A stretch of DNA of 64,000 nucleotides from Dinochytrium kinnereticum (lineage: Eukaryota > Chytridiomycota > Chytridiomycetes > Chytridiales > Chytridiaceae), in the NCBI GenBank assembly GCA_027604005.1, contig JADGJT010000086.1:1-64000 (forward strand), read 5' to 3'. Under the pieces are notes generated by a model that was given only the letters and a program-made list of their open reading frames with translations, made no database searches and was not told the DNA's origin. This document shows, one piece after another, positions 23,141 through 34,371 of the stretch. The position numbers and the translations under genes are program-made. The stretch's first letter is position 1. Every line of letters starts with the position of its first letter.

Positions 23141-25921
23141 ATGCCGTGGCTCTTCCACTCAAAGGTCGCCAGTTCCTCTGAGGGCTCGGCATCTTCCCCA
23201 AAACCCTTCTTTCCCATCCGCAACTCCATCACTGGACTCCATCCTCGCGAAAGCATATCCTCAGCCTCAAATCCAAAGGGTTATTTGGCAGGCTCGCCCA
23301 CCACTTTTTTCAGCACCAATAACAGCAGTTCACTGCATCAGCAGCATCAACAACATCAGCTTCCTGAAACAAGGTCTTTATCACCTGCTCCACCGAATTA
23401 TTTGGCACCTAGGGCTTCGCTGACGTTGCCGCCGAATTTGTCAAATGGTGGTGCATCATCGCCCTCAACGCCTGCTAGCTTTGGGAGTGCGGGTGACTCG
23501 CCCACTGCGGTTGGTGTTCGAAAGAAGGATATATTGGCGCTGAAAAACGACTTGGGGCCAAAGGTTATCCTTGTTATGGTTGGATTGCCTGCGCGTGGAA
23601 AGAGCTGTGGGTATCTCCTTTTGTCTTTTTATTTAAAGCCTCTTCTTTTCCACCTTCATGCTAATCTCCTTTTTTCCCTCTCTTTATGAACTACAGACAT
23701 TTGCAAGAAGCTTTGGCGATGTACATATTTTTTCATCTAACTCTTTTTGGAATATTATTGATCTAACCTTTCATATATCACTTACAGACCTTTCTTGGTG
23801 TGGGTTCAACACTAAAGTATTTAACGTTGGAAACCGACGTCGAGTGATGAGCTCGAGCGACAATCCGAACGATTCTGAAGAACACCCAGCCGTATCAGAA
23901 CGGCCACCGTCTGTACCCTCCCCAACCCCGAGGAACCCTACCGAAGCCCCAGCTCTCAGCCTCCCAGCCTCGCTTGTCCCACACGTCACCACCTCGTCAC
24001 CAGAAAGCCCTGCATGTAGCCCCTCCATGTCGGGGTCCTACATCATATCTCCTCGCGCGCCGTTTCCTTCGGATTCACCAGTCCTTCATCCGGAAGCTAT
24101 TGCAGCAATAGCAAAAAGACCTTCTGCTACATCTCCGTTGACTGTTGATATTACGCCTAGGGATGGCGGAGAGGAGAAGGATGAGTTAGTGGTGAAAGAT
24201 TGTAAGAAGGAGGGTGGCGCGTTTTTGGAGGTTGAGAAGGAAAAGAGAGTCAATGGGCCAGCAGATGCCAAGACTGCTGAAAATAGTTCGGGTGCGGCAG
24301 CTCATTCTCCTGTTGTGGTTAGCGCGCCCGGTACCTCTCATGATGCTAGCTTCTTTGATCCCAAGGTCTTTATTCCCTTTTTATACCTCGATGTTTCCCC
24401 TCGCTGGCCTTTTTCTTACCGTTAATTCTTTAATTAATTCAGAACGAGAACGCTAAAGCGATTCGCGAGAGGCTTGCCATGGATACTCTCGACGAAGCCA
24501 TATCATGGCTTAAGCACGGAGGTGGCAAGGTTGCTATTCACGATGCCACTAACTCAACGGTTGAGCGACGGCGGGCAATCATCGACCGCGTCGCTAAGGA
24601 GAAGAATATGCAGGCTGTTTTTGTTGAGAGCATTTGCACTGACGATAAGGTGCTCGAGTCAAACATCATGATGAAGCTAAAAGGCCCGGATTACATCAAT
24701 ATGCCGCGAGATGAGGCAATTCGCGATTTCAAAGCACGGATGTCCAACTACGAGAAGGCATATGAGACTATCTCTGAAGAGGAGGAGGAGATGGAAGATG
24801 TTAGCTATATTAAGCTTATAAATGTTGGCAAGAAGGTTATTGCCAACAACATTCATGGGTATATTGCGTCGCAGTGTGTGTTCTATTTGATGCAAATTCA
24901 CATCAAGAAGAGGGTTTTATGGCTTACGCGGCATGGAGAGTCAGGTAAACTTCATCTTTTTTGTTCTGACTCTGTTAATGACTTTCTGCTAACATTAAAT
25001 CATTTGTAGTGTATAATGCCTATAACCGCATCGGTGGTGACCCACCCTTAACAGAGCTAGGCCACCGTTACGCATGCGCGCTCGCAAAGTTCATCCAAAA
25101 GTCGCACCCACCCGTTACCGACTTCGCACCCTCCTCCGCCTCCTCCTCTATGCCCTCTGACATGAATGAGACGTCTGAGGACGGAGCCGTTAAAGAGCGT
25201 ATCTGGCGCCGAGTGCCCCACTCAGATGACTTTGGCGGTGGTGGAGGTACCGGCATTCCTTCTGGAGGCACAGCCATTGGCACCGACTCCCGAAATAACC
25301 TTGCTGCCGACGGATGCTCCAACGCCGCACTCTCTCAACCTCCGCCTCGTCCTCTTGCAATCTGGACTTCAACTCTTGAACGCACCGTGCAAAGTGTTGA
25401 AGGGTTTAGCCCTGAAGATTACGAGATTAAACACATGCGAAACCTAAACGAGATCTCTGCTGGGACTTGCGAGAACCTCACTTATGAGGAAATTGAGAGC
25501 CATTATCCGCAGGCATGGGCTGAGCGACAGGCTAATAAGCTCTTGTTCAGGTATCCTGGGGCTGGTGGGGAGTCTTATTCAGATGTGATTGAAAGATTAA
25601 GACCTGTTATTGTGGAGTTAGAGAGGATGGAGAGTGATGTGTTGATTGTCAGCCATCAGGTCGTAATGAGGACGCTGTTGGCTTATTTTTGTGGATTGCC
25701 GTTGGAGCAGATGACTCATTTGGGGGTACCCCTTCATACTCTATATCGGTTGCAGCCTACGCCATATGGCGCTGATTTGATTAAGTGAGTTGCCTTTCTT
25801 GGTTTTGGCCCCTTTTGTCGGTTTACAAGGCATAGTGCTAATTCATTCCCTGTTTTTTCATCGTAGGTATGAATGGAACCCTATCACGGACGAATTTGAT
25901 GTGGTGGGAACGACGCTTTAG
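23141..25921 (+). CDS. Bifunctional 6-phosphofructo-2-kinase / fructose-2,6-bisphosphatase
   Basis: Six exons, 23141-23606, 23697-23720, 23788-24365, 24443-24944, 25010-25784 and 25867-25921, total 799 aa. The kinase P-loop GLPARGKS ends exon 1. Exon 2 is a 24-nt microexon (YICKKLWR), and exon 3 continues LSWCGFNTKVFNVG. The phosphatase half has RHGES (phospho-accepting His), TSTLERT, NEISAGTCENLTYEEIE (catalytic Glu) and VSHQVVMRTLLAYF (second His). Because the RHG His is kept, both activities are probably present, unlike yeast Pfk26, where it is replaced. The enzyme makes and degrades fructose-2,6-bisphosphate, the switch between glycolysis and gluconeogenesis. Odd points: a disordered Ser/Pro insertion of about 150 residues between NVGNRRR and FFDPKNENAKA inside the kinase domain, and a Ser/Gly insertion of about 65 residues in the phosphatase domain. 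The disordered N-terminus starts at the first in-frame ATG. Confidence 0.94.
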
Positions 25922-26483
25922 TTCGTCGCTGGATTCCTTCCATTCCCATATCTTACACCAAAATTGCTTAATGGGCTTTATATTCCGTATTGAGTTTCCT
26001 ACTTACCCACCCACCATTATCTATTTCCGCCTTTTCATTTTTAAATACCACTTTTTGCAATGATTAATTCTCTTTGCGTTCTGTTTATACACTAGCACGT
26101 TTGAACTTTTTCTGGAGTTGCAGCGCTGATGCCGACTTATTCTTATTTCTTTTTACTTGGCTTTTGCACTGGCAACCTTTGTACTTAGTATTCTCTCTTA
26201 CTCTATTTGCGGGGGTTTTGCCTATAGAAATATATTTCTTTGCCATCTGTACTTCTTTATTTCATACTGAATGAAGCATGGTACGGATTTAGGTATATGC
26301 AAGCGTGCAAGTATAGTCTGATCTTCATTCATTCACGTCAGCGATGAGCATCATGCTTCTTCGTCGGCCGTTTCTTATCGCAGCAACGTCCCGATCCCTT
26401 TCTTCTTTAAAAACAACAAAAAGTTGGATTCTTGTTTTGTGCTTCCCTCATCTTCGGCTTAACATCAACGCTCGGCTTATAAA
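25922..26483. other. convergent 3' intergenic region
   Basis: AT-rich, between the PFK-2 and SSU72 stop codons. No supported gene. Confidence 0.55.
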
Positions 26484-27546
26484 CTAGAAGTAGCAGATCG
26501 AGTAAAGGAGATTTGCCTTTGTCTTTGCTTGAAATTCTTCGAGGATGCGAGACATTTCGTTCTCGCGGTCTGGACTTTGCTCAATCTGTATGGAATTCAG
26601 TGTTAAAGAGAGAAATAAGGATTGATTGATGGGATTAGACTGATGCTAAGAAACATGGATGCAAGGGTTGGGTTCAGGAACGAAAGGAGGTATAAGGGCT
26701 TTACCATATCTGCTAATTGGAGGAAAAGCTTCCCTCCCACCGCCGCCTCCTCATGGTTATCCTTGATTTCGAGATTGATGACATGAACTGGTAAGTTCAG
26801 CTCCGAACCCCTATTTAGCAGCTCTGAGATGAAATTAATTGAGGGCCAATACAAGAGGTTTGTCTAGTCATATCACCAACCTTCGCAAACAGAATCAAAA
26901 CACCTTTCCTCACAAGTAAAAACGACATCATAGAGTTGATGCGATTCATGATATTGCTCTGGAGCTCGTTTCACCCATTCTTGCCATTGCTCAGGGGCTC
27001 GTTTTGTCCTTCTGTTTCGGTCGAGCATTTGGAGGAGACCGTTTTGGGTGTACCTGTTTTATTTTCCGCAGAGAAAGGATTTGGTTAACCCGAGAACGAT
27101 GACCGAAAGAACCATGGAAGAACTATGCTTTCGCGAGTGCCTTTTTCGTACAATTGAGGGTCCTTGTTATAGAGGTCCCGGTAGATATCGTCGTAGGGCG
27201 TTCCGAATGAGTAGATGTTGGGTTTGTCTATTGCTGGTCCTGGAAGACGGACAGCCGAACCAGTTCCGTATGATGAAACCTGGAACCCGCCTTTTCTGAA
27301 TATTTGAGGGAATTAGACAAATAAAAGGTTATGACAGATATTCCATTCATGTCTATTCATCATCAAGTGTTTTATTCCTATGTGCAGATTGCCTGGAGAA
27401 GTAAACAAAAAGAAGAAACTTTCAAAAGCTCACGCAAGGACATGATGTGCCTCCATACTCCTATTCTGATTACTTGCGCATATCACCGCAAACATGGTCC
27501 TAACCCTTGGCTGGGGAGGAGGCGGCGGAGGCTGACCGTCTGACAT
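26484..27546 (-). CDS. SSU72: RNA polymerase II CTD phosphatase Ssu72
   Basis: Five minus-strand exons, 27434-27546, 27152-27295, 26881-27053, 26705-26823 and 26484-26585, close in phase to 216 aa. After a Pro-rich start, exon 1 carries the active-site signature [12 protein letters not shown] (C-x5-R, Cys22 and Arg28). Exon 2 has [15 protein letters not shown] and the exon 2/3 junction reconstructs [14 protein letters not shown]. Exon 3 gives [13 protein letters not shown], exon 4 has [17 protein letters not shown] (catalytic Asp loop) and the end is LLYSICYF. Ssu72 dephosphorylates Ser5/Ser7 of the polymerase II CTD within the cleavage/polyadenylation factor. Length and every landmark match the family. 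No single long reading frame exists, so the gene is easily missed. It diverges from TXNL1 with 134 nt between start codons. Confidence 0.95.
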
Positions 27547-27680
27547 GGTTCAAAAGGCTAGATGAATAGGTGGATCAACGGAAAACTGATGGGCAGAAAG
27601 CTATTGTTGGCTGGCCTTTTGCATGTGTTGCAGGGTGAGGTCAAAAAAACAATTTTTCTCTTTAAATTAGGCAACGTAAG
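27547..27680. promoter_or_regulatory. bidirectional promoter interval SSU72 / TXNL1
   Basis: 134 nt between two diverging start codons, so it must contain both core promoters. No specific element was recognised. Confidence 0.5.
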
Positions 27681-29001
27681 ATGGCCTTCGTCAAACACGT
27701 TGCTACGGACTCCGAGTTCCAAAGTCACCTCTCGTCAGCGCCTCCGGGAAAACTGGTAAGCCATTATGGGCGATGGGATGGGAGGTATCGCGGACTTTTG
27801 CTGCTATTAGACGCGGCATTTTGCGTTTTGGGCGAGTGGGCAAGACTTAACCTGTGCATTCCTTGTTTAGGTTGTTGTCGATTTCACCGCTACATGGTAA
27901 ATCATCCACAGCACTATAACATCTCTCTATTATATCACTGGAGGTGAAAAGAAGAGTCACCAACTTTGTTATCCCATCTCTTCTTGAATCAAAGGTGTGG
28001 ACCTTGCCGAGTTATCAAGCCAGTGTACGCTACCCTTGCCTCGAAGTTCAAGCATTGTCTGTTTTTGGAGGTCGATGTGGATCAGCTCAAGGTTTTTGGA
28101 ATGTGTTGGAAGCTTCATTCTGACACAACTCTTTTCATTGTCCTTAGGAAACCTCACAAAGATGTGGGGTGACTGCCATGCCTACCTTCCAGTTCTACAA
28201 GGCAGGGCAAAAGGTGGCTGAGATGAAGGGCGCTAATCCTGGACAGTTGGAGCAGCTTGTTACGGTATTTTTTTTGTCTTTTCAATTCACGAACAATGTC
28301 TGGGGCTAACTAAATGTTTGTTTTCATTGCTGAATAGGCGCATCAAGGCCCTGCGGACGAGTCCTCCTCTATCCCTTCGCTTGGAAATCATGTATGATGA
28401 TTACCTGGATAAATCTTGAATGTGATGCTGATTCCTTTATCGTTAGATTGACCTTCTTGAGTTCATCACTCAGAAACAGGTTGTGTGCCTTAACCAGTCG
28501 GACAAGCACACAGTCAAGAGCATCTTTACAAAGGATGTTCAGTATCTTGAGAGTGATTGCGATGAGCAAATTATAATTGAGATACCCTTCCAGCAGTCTG
28601 TGAAACTTCACTCTATTCGCATTGTTGCCCCTCTTGGTGAGTGAGGCCTTCTTTTTTTTTTTTTTGCAAGAAGCTAACAAGTATATCCAGACAATGCGCC
28701 AAAGACCATTCGCACTTTCGTTAACCGCTCTTCGACGCTCTCTTTTGATGAAGTGGACTCTGTTGCCGAAACCGAGCGCCTTGAGCTCACGCCAGAATCC
28801 TACGGCGAGAATGTCATCATTCCGCTCCGTTTCGTCAAGTATCAGAGCGTCCACAGCATCACCCTGTTCATTCAGGACAACCTTTCTGGGGCTGACACCA
28901 CAGTAATTCAGCAGCTTGTACTTTACGGTAGCCCTATGGAAGCCACCCGTAATCTTTCCGAACTTCATAATCATGATCACGGCGGAGAGTCTTCCAAGTA
29001 A
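27681..29001 (+). CDS. Thioredoxin-like protein 1 with PITH domain (TXNL1)
   Basis: Seven exons, 27681-27755, 27871-27896 (26 nt), 27995-28091, 28148-28264, 28338-28391, 28447-28636 and 28691-29001, give 289 aa, matching animal TXNL1 in length as remembered. The N-terminal thioredoxin fold has WCGPC (residues 34-38) and the cis-Pro segment VTAMPTFQFYKAG. The C-terminal PITH domain (about 120-280) includes CLNQSDKHTVKSIF, IIIEIPFQQSVKLHSI and LFIQDNLSGADTT. In animals and fission yeast this redox protein associates with the 26S proteasome lid through PITH. The C-terminus is His/Asp/Glu-rich. The active-site Trp codon is split by an intron. Confidence 0.96.
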
Positions 29002-29141
29002 TCCGTCTCCTGTTAAGCTTTATTTTGCAAATCCTAGTATGGGGAAATATTATTGAACATGCTTTTAAAACGTCGGTTGAACATGAAGGCTGCGATAGGT
29101 GCGATGCTTAGTTTTCACTGTAATCATGTGTGGCTCCGAAG

Positions 29142-29744
29142 TTAATCCGGCTCTACCCTTCCGCGTTCCTTTGCGAGAAGGTGAAGAATGTGGTTCATGG
29201 ACGAGTATCTCTGATCGACAGCTTGTTCCTCCATCTCAAAGTCTACGGTTGGATTTGTTCGCGTATTATTAGCAAACAGATTCGGGTGAGTTCTCACTCT
29301 ATCTGAGTGAAGCCGTCCTAGATGATAGTTGACGTAGCTATAATCAGGCATAATCTGCTCTTGGTGTTGGTGTTGATGATGTGAAATGACTTGTGGCTGC
29401 GGTTGGTAGCTGCTGGTGCTTGGCGAGAAGGATCCCTGAGGGCTCGGCTGAGAAAGGATATCCATTCCTCCGACTCTTATTCTTTTAAATCCTTCTTGGA
29501 CAAAAGCAACATTTGCATCTTCAATCCAGTGATTAGAACGCCTGGACTCATTCTCCTCTTGTTGACATTCTGTTATGTCCTCCACGGAAGATACTCGGGA
29601 GAACGGTGATGCCTCGCCGTCCGAGTAATCGCAGGAGCGGCGTCGCTTTAAGTGCGTGGGATTGATGGGTGATGGGTGTCGGTTGGGATGCGCAGCCACG
29701 GACTGGAAGGCCAGGTGTCTATCCTTGTCCATACCCAGAGTCAT
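29142..29744 (-). CDS. hypothetical basic/Ser-rich protein, possibly nuclear
   Basis: Intronless ATG-to-TAA frame of 200 aa. It starts MTLGMDKDRHLAFQSVA, has a KRRR cluster that could be a nuclear localisation signal, the motif EGFKRIRVGG in the middle, a Gln/His-rich low-complexity stretch and the end segment MNHILHLLAKERGRVEPD. No known domain was recognised. It is convergent with TXNL1 (140 nt) and divergent from the cyclase (70 nt between ATGs). Intact length and placement favour a real gene, though composition alone cannot prove it. Confidence 0.5.
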   Translation of the reverse strand: MTLGMDKDRHLAFQSVAAHPNRHPSPINPTHLKRRRSCDYSDGEASPFSRVSSVEDITECQQEENESRRSNHWIEDANVAFVQEGFKRIRVGGMDILSQPSPQGSFSPSTSSYQPQPQVISHHQHQHQEQIMPDYSYVNYHLGRLHSDRVRTHPNLFANNTRTNPTVDFEMEEQAVDQRYSSMNHILHLLAKERGRVEPD

Positions 29745-29814
29745 ATTTTTGTTAGAAATTCCATTCAGTCAATCTGAGCCAAAAGATTGTCAGAAATTGT
29801 CAAGAGCTGCCTTC
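29745..29814. promoter_or_regulatory. 70-nt divergent interval, hypothetical / cyclase
   Basis: Separates two outward-facing ATGs; any promoter elements must be here or inside the neighbouring coding sequences. Confidence 0.4.
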
Positions 29815-32800
29815 ATGAGGGAGACGGTGCTCAGCAGAGGAAGGCTTGACCTCTTTGGCGACGACGCAAAGACGGAGGCATCCTCGTTACGGCAGAGCCT
29901 TCAGCAGCGAGTCACCTCCGTTCCAAAGAAATTCGCTTCTGATTCACCTCTCTCCAGGCATCAATCTGGGTCTGAATTTTATGTAGGTGGCGCTGCGGAG
30001 GGGCAGAATGTCACCAGCCATAATGATTCCATGCTGCCACGGCTGAATCACACGCCGCTACAGATTCACATGGCGAAACCTTCACAGGAGCAGGCTCTAG
30101 GTGGAGGTGGAGGAAATACACTGGGCTCTGAGTCTGTGCATGCAGCCATTCAACAGGTTTGGTCGTTGTATGCCACTATTAGCGATACGCAGCGCAATCA
30201 TATGCTGAAAGGGCTTCTTGCAAGGAGCTCATCTAAGCAGATTGAAACTATCTGTACTTGCTTAAATCTGAAATTATCGGAACCGAGCCTTGGTCATGTA
30301 AGATCATTTTCTCTGTATGGTCGTTGGGTTTCGGGCTTGTGATGGCGTAGCGCATTCGAATTCACCTCATCTAATGATTGAATCAGAGCGCAACTGTTTT
30401 TACATCCCAGGCTTTTAAGAAGCTTGGGACGGCACGCTCAGCAAAAAAGCGTCCTGAAAAACCTTCGACACGGTCCGGATTACATCCCACAGCCAAATCC
30501 AGGGAGAAGGATGGCATGACCAAGCTTCCTGGAATCGAGAAGTTCGTTTCCCTTGAACAAATTATTGAAAATTATATTAACACGAAGGTTAAGGAACCGA
30601 GAAGCATTTGATGAGGAGATCATGTACGCTGCATCAGGTCCACATGTTCGATTTGGCGACAACTTAAGCGACGAAAGTCCAAAGATGTCTTCCAATGATG
30701 ATTCTGGAATTATCCAAGAAAGTAATCACGCGACAGATCGTATTTTCAGAGATTTGAACGTATCTTCATCGCCAACTCCCGCACCAATTTCAAGCTTGAA
30801 TCACGCTACACACCCCTCCTACATGAATGCAAATGCGTATGTACGATTGTTAAACTCATCATATGATTACCAAGCGATCCTGAAGCAGGCTCAACGTGCC
30901 AACCCGGACTCCGCTAAGGCTATGGTTAGCTTTTTAGCAGCACGTTGTAAAAAAATGCAGGGAATCTTGCAATGCATGTATGAAGTTGCAACTGAGGGAG
31001 ATAGTGAGAAGGCCATGTCAACATTACTGAGATGTGCCTTGGAGGCAGTGGAAGGAAAACACGCTTGTCTTTACACTATCGATGAAACAACCTCTAAGAT
31101 ACTCGTTCGCTCAAGTAACTGGATGGAGGAAGGGTCAGTCACTACTACGGATAAGATTTTTTGGGGTATGAAGGTTCTGAAAGGAGACACCGTCAATGTG
31201 TATAATGCCAAAACATGTGAGCAATACACTGACGAAGTTCATGAGCAGTATGGGAAGTTGGAACTTGAGTGCATTATGATGGCACCAATCTTCACTGAAA
31301 ACTTCAGAGTATCTGGAGCGATTGAGGTGATTAATAAGGCGCCGCAGGGTGCGCCGCCTTACTTTAACGCGGAGGATGAATTCGTACTAAAGGCGCTCAG
31401 TAGCGTGTGTACGCTGCTTTTGAATCATTCACAAGTCCGGCAGCAAGCGCTGAGGAAGTCGGATGATATACGTGTCCTGTTAAACACCGCTTCTTTGATG
31501 TCTTCTGAACTGGACCTCGGAGGTTTGTATCTGTGATTTGCTTTCCTTCTTATAAATCTTTAAAGATTTGATCCGAGTCATTATGCAGACTGCCCAGGAA
31601 TTATTGAATGCGGAAAGATGTGCATTGTTTATGATTGACAAGGAAAAGGGCGAGTTATGGTCGTCGCTTGCACAAAGTTCCGGGGAGATCCGCATTGCAA
31701 TGAACAAAGGAATTGCCGGTAATAATAGGATCAAACGGACTAGTATTTACATTACTTAGGTCATGTAGCGACAACGGGCGAAGTCCTGAATATTCCGAAT
31801 GGTGCTTTATTTAATTTATTATCCCGACTCTCTAATGCTATTATGCAGCTTATCTTGATTCTCGATTTAACAGATCAATTGATATGAAAACGGGGTTTAA
31901 GACCAGAAACATTCTTTGTATGCCAATGAGAAATACGCAAGGAGAGATTATCGGGGTGACCCAGGTCATCAACAAACTCCCTGATAATTTAACATTTACA
32001 AAAGAGGATGAACTTTTATTAATGGCATTTTCTGCTTTGGGTAGTTATAATGCTTTACAATCCCACTCTAACAAATGCGAACCCTAGCTGCTGTAACGAT
32101 CGAAAAAAGCATATTATTTAAAGCTCTTCAAGTAACCCTACATGAGACAAGTCAAACTCGAAACTTCCTCTCTATGATTCTTCAAAGTATAACAAATGTG
32201 GTAATAACACTCGACAGAAACGGTCGACTAGTAAGATTGTTATTGGTTTCATATAAGCCTTAACGCGGTGTTTAAGTTAACTATAAACCATCCCGCAAAA
32301 CTGGATATGGAGGAGATGATAGCGACTATGAGGCTCACATCCTTTGATTACTGGCTTGGAAAGGAAAACAGCATTCTCATCGCAGATATTCAGAGAGCTT
32401 ATAGGGGTGAAGGTACTATCAGCGCACAAGACTACGAGCTAGTATTGAACGATAAATCACGAAGTGTGAACTACAATATTGTTCAAATGACGGAGCAGGA
32501 TGGAGATGATGCCGCTATTTCTGTGATTTCTGGGGAAACGGAAGAATCTAGAGACTCAAGAGACTCGAAAGATTCTAATAGATCTGAAAGGAAAAGAGTG
32601 ACGGGCGTCGTGATTGTTATGGAGGATATTAGCAAGGAGAAGCGTGTTATGAATACTCTAGGAAGGTACATGAATCCTGCCCTTGTACATAAGGTTATGA
32701 GTGAAGGAGGAAACGCTCTAGGCGGCACGCGACAGAAGATTAGCGTTGTTTTTGCCGATCTCAGAAACTGTAAGTCAGTCAAGCAGATATATATAGAGCT

Positions 32801-33647
32801 AATGTATTTTAAGTCACGACACTTTCGGAAACGCTAGATCCTTCTCACGTCGTGTCCCTTTTGAATATGCATTACACATCGATTGTGGATTCTATCATGG
32901 CAGAATCTGGGGTTTTGGACAAATACATCGGGGATGCAGCTATGGCCGTTTTCGGGGTGCCCTTTATCAAGCCAGACGACTCAACCAGAGCTGTAGCATC
33001 ATCAATAAGGATGCGAATTGGACTCGAAGCTCTCAACAAAAGAAACAAGATCATGAACCTTCCTATCCTTAAGATGGGAATTGGAATCTCGACTGGAATG
33101 GTTTTATCTGGAAACATCGGATCGCCTAAGAGAATGGAATATACTGTCATTGGGGAAGCTGTGAATATTGCAAGCAGGATCGAAAACGCCACGAAGGCTT
33201 ATGGCACTATGATTTTGATTTGCGATAAGACCCGGGAGGAAGTCAAGGACCACTTTCATCTACGAGAGGTTGATGCCGTGATCGTAAAAGGCAAGACGGT
33301 TCCTGTTACTATATATGAGGTTCTTGGGCCTATAGATCAAGAGCTACCACACGAACTGATGGTAGGTGCCTCTCAAATTCACGAAACCATGTTAAATGGA
33401 TGCTGGTCCATCGATTTAATTATTTATTTCTTACAAGACCTCCCTCGTTTGTTACGAGCTTGGTCTTGCAGAATACAGAAATCAAAACTGGTCTGTTGCG
33501 ATGAGCCATTTCAAAAAGGCTATCCAGATAACTGATGATAACCCTTCGAAAACTTTCTTGGAGCGATGCAAAGGCATTTTAGAGGGTGTCTTTGAGGTGC
33601 CTCCATTGGGGTCGTGGGATGGATGTTGGAAATTTGAGACAAAATAG
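29815..33647 (+). CDS. GAF-GAF-PAS class III nucleotide cyclase (probable adenylyl cyclase)
   Basis: Exons: 29815-30297, 30387-30587, about 30685-31522, 31566-31718, 31760-31801, 31849-32040, 32088-32230, 32277-32769, 32814-33361 and 33438-33647; about 1100 aa. The disordered N-terminus is followed by two GAF domains (about 335-500 with ACLYTIDE...IEVINKAPQG, and 508-680 with ERCALFMIDKEKGELWSS...VTQVINKLPD), a PAS-like segment from NVVITLDRNGRL, then the cyclase (835-1015). Catalytic landmarks: metal Asp in FADLR (32757) and IGD (32933), substrate Lys in LDKYIGD (32921), Thr in EYTVIGE (33143), then VNIASR with transition-state Asn/Arg. A Lys/Thr pair is the class IIIb adenylyl pattern (CyaB1, mammalian sAC). 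The cyclase is followed by a TPR-like tail (GLAEYRNQNWSVAMSHF). No membrane segment is seen. At 30588-30684 the frame needs a 97-nt intron with poor borders; a one-base indel near 30605 is an alternative. Other introns are mostly 41-47 nt. Confidence 0.9.
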
Positions 33648-34001
33648 AGTACGTTCAGCGTTGTGTGATATTGTATATGAGCATTTTTGCCTGCAGCATC
33701 CCAATACAATGTCCCACATAATAACATTCAGACGATTGTTCTTATGGGTCGACTTTGACACCCTGTTGATAAAAATGATGTTGATTAAATGATTCTGTTA
33801 GGCCCGGGATTGAAGACATGAAATATTCACATCAAAACCCTGCATTGCAACATCCTCAACTCCTAGATGTTGACAGTGCTACTAAAGAATTAGCTGCGAA
33901 TCCTGACAAAATGAGTTCATCAAGCCAAACCTGAAACGTTTCCCGCAGCCTAGTAGCATAAAATAGCATACATTTAATATTAAAGGATTAATCAAGTGCG
34001 C
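33648..34001. other. intergenic region
   Basis: About 350 bases at the convergent ends of the cyclase and the small minus-strand frame. No coding signal recognised. Confidence 0.45.
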
Positions 34002-34214
34002 TTACGGCTCCCCTATGAGTATTCTGTTGTTCTCAACCATTTGTCTGATATTGTGCCGTTTTCTGAGACCGCTTCCTGTCAGCCGCCCAAAACTTCTTGA
34101 TTCCGAGGGGGATTTGGGCGATTTCCCCGATGAAGGAGAAGCCGGTGACGATCCAAAGCCTTGATATTTTGGGTCCTTCGTTGGCGATTCAGGCTTCACC
34201 TGAAAGTTGCCCAT
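34002..34214 (-). CDS. small Ser/Pro-rich basic protein, unknown
   Basis: Intronless 70-aa frame with an ATG start. It holds repeated SP motifs (SPTKD, SPASPSS, SPKSPSES), which would suit proline-directed kinases, and a basic end, LRKRHNIRQMVENNRILIGEP. No family recognised. It could be an exon of a longer gene; no convincing splice partner was found. Confidence 0.4.
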   Translation of the reverse strand: MGNFQVKPESPTKDPKYQGFGSSPASPSSGKSPKSPSESRSFGRLTGSGLRKRHNIRQMVENNRILIGEP

Positions 34215-34290
34215 CTCCTCTCAAGACCTTTTGACTTCGGTAATGGGAATTGTCTTCAGATTGTCAAAATTACAGTAACTCAAACTCACA

Positions 34291-34301
34291 CCCCCCCCCC
34301 C
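34291..34301. repeat. C11 homopolymer
   Basis: Eleven C in a row in a non-coding stretch between two minus-strand genes; a length-unstable site in sequencing. Confidence 0.9.
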
Positions 34302-34371
34302 ACGTCTATTGAACATACTCAGAATAATATTGCTGGAGACCAATCTAATTATACTATTACTAAGAACTGTA

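Noticed and set aside
27048..27947. Plus-strand frames between SSU72 and TXNL1
   Set aside because: 27048-27543 is antisense to SSU72 exons whose family motifs are unambiguous, and 27562-27947 are readings across TXNL1 exon 1 and introns.
29815..30611. Treating the N-terminal part of the cyclase as a separate gene ending at 30611
   Set aside because: The next frame's ATG is 10 nt downstream on the same strand with no room for a promoter; an intron or indel explains it better.
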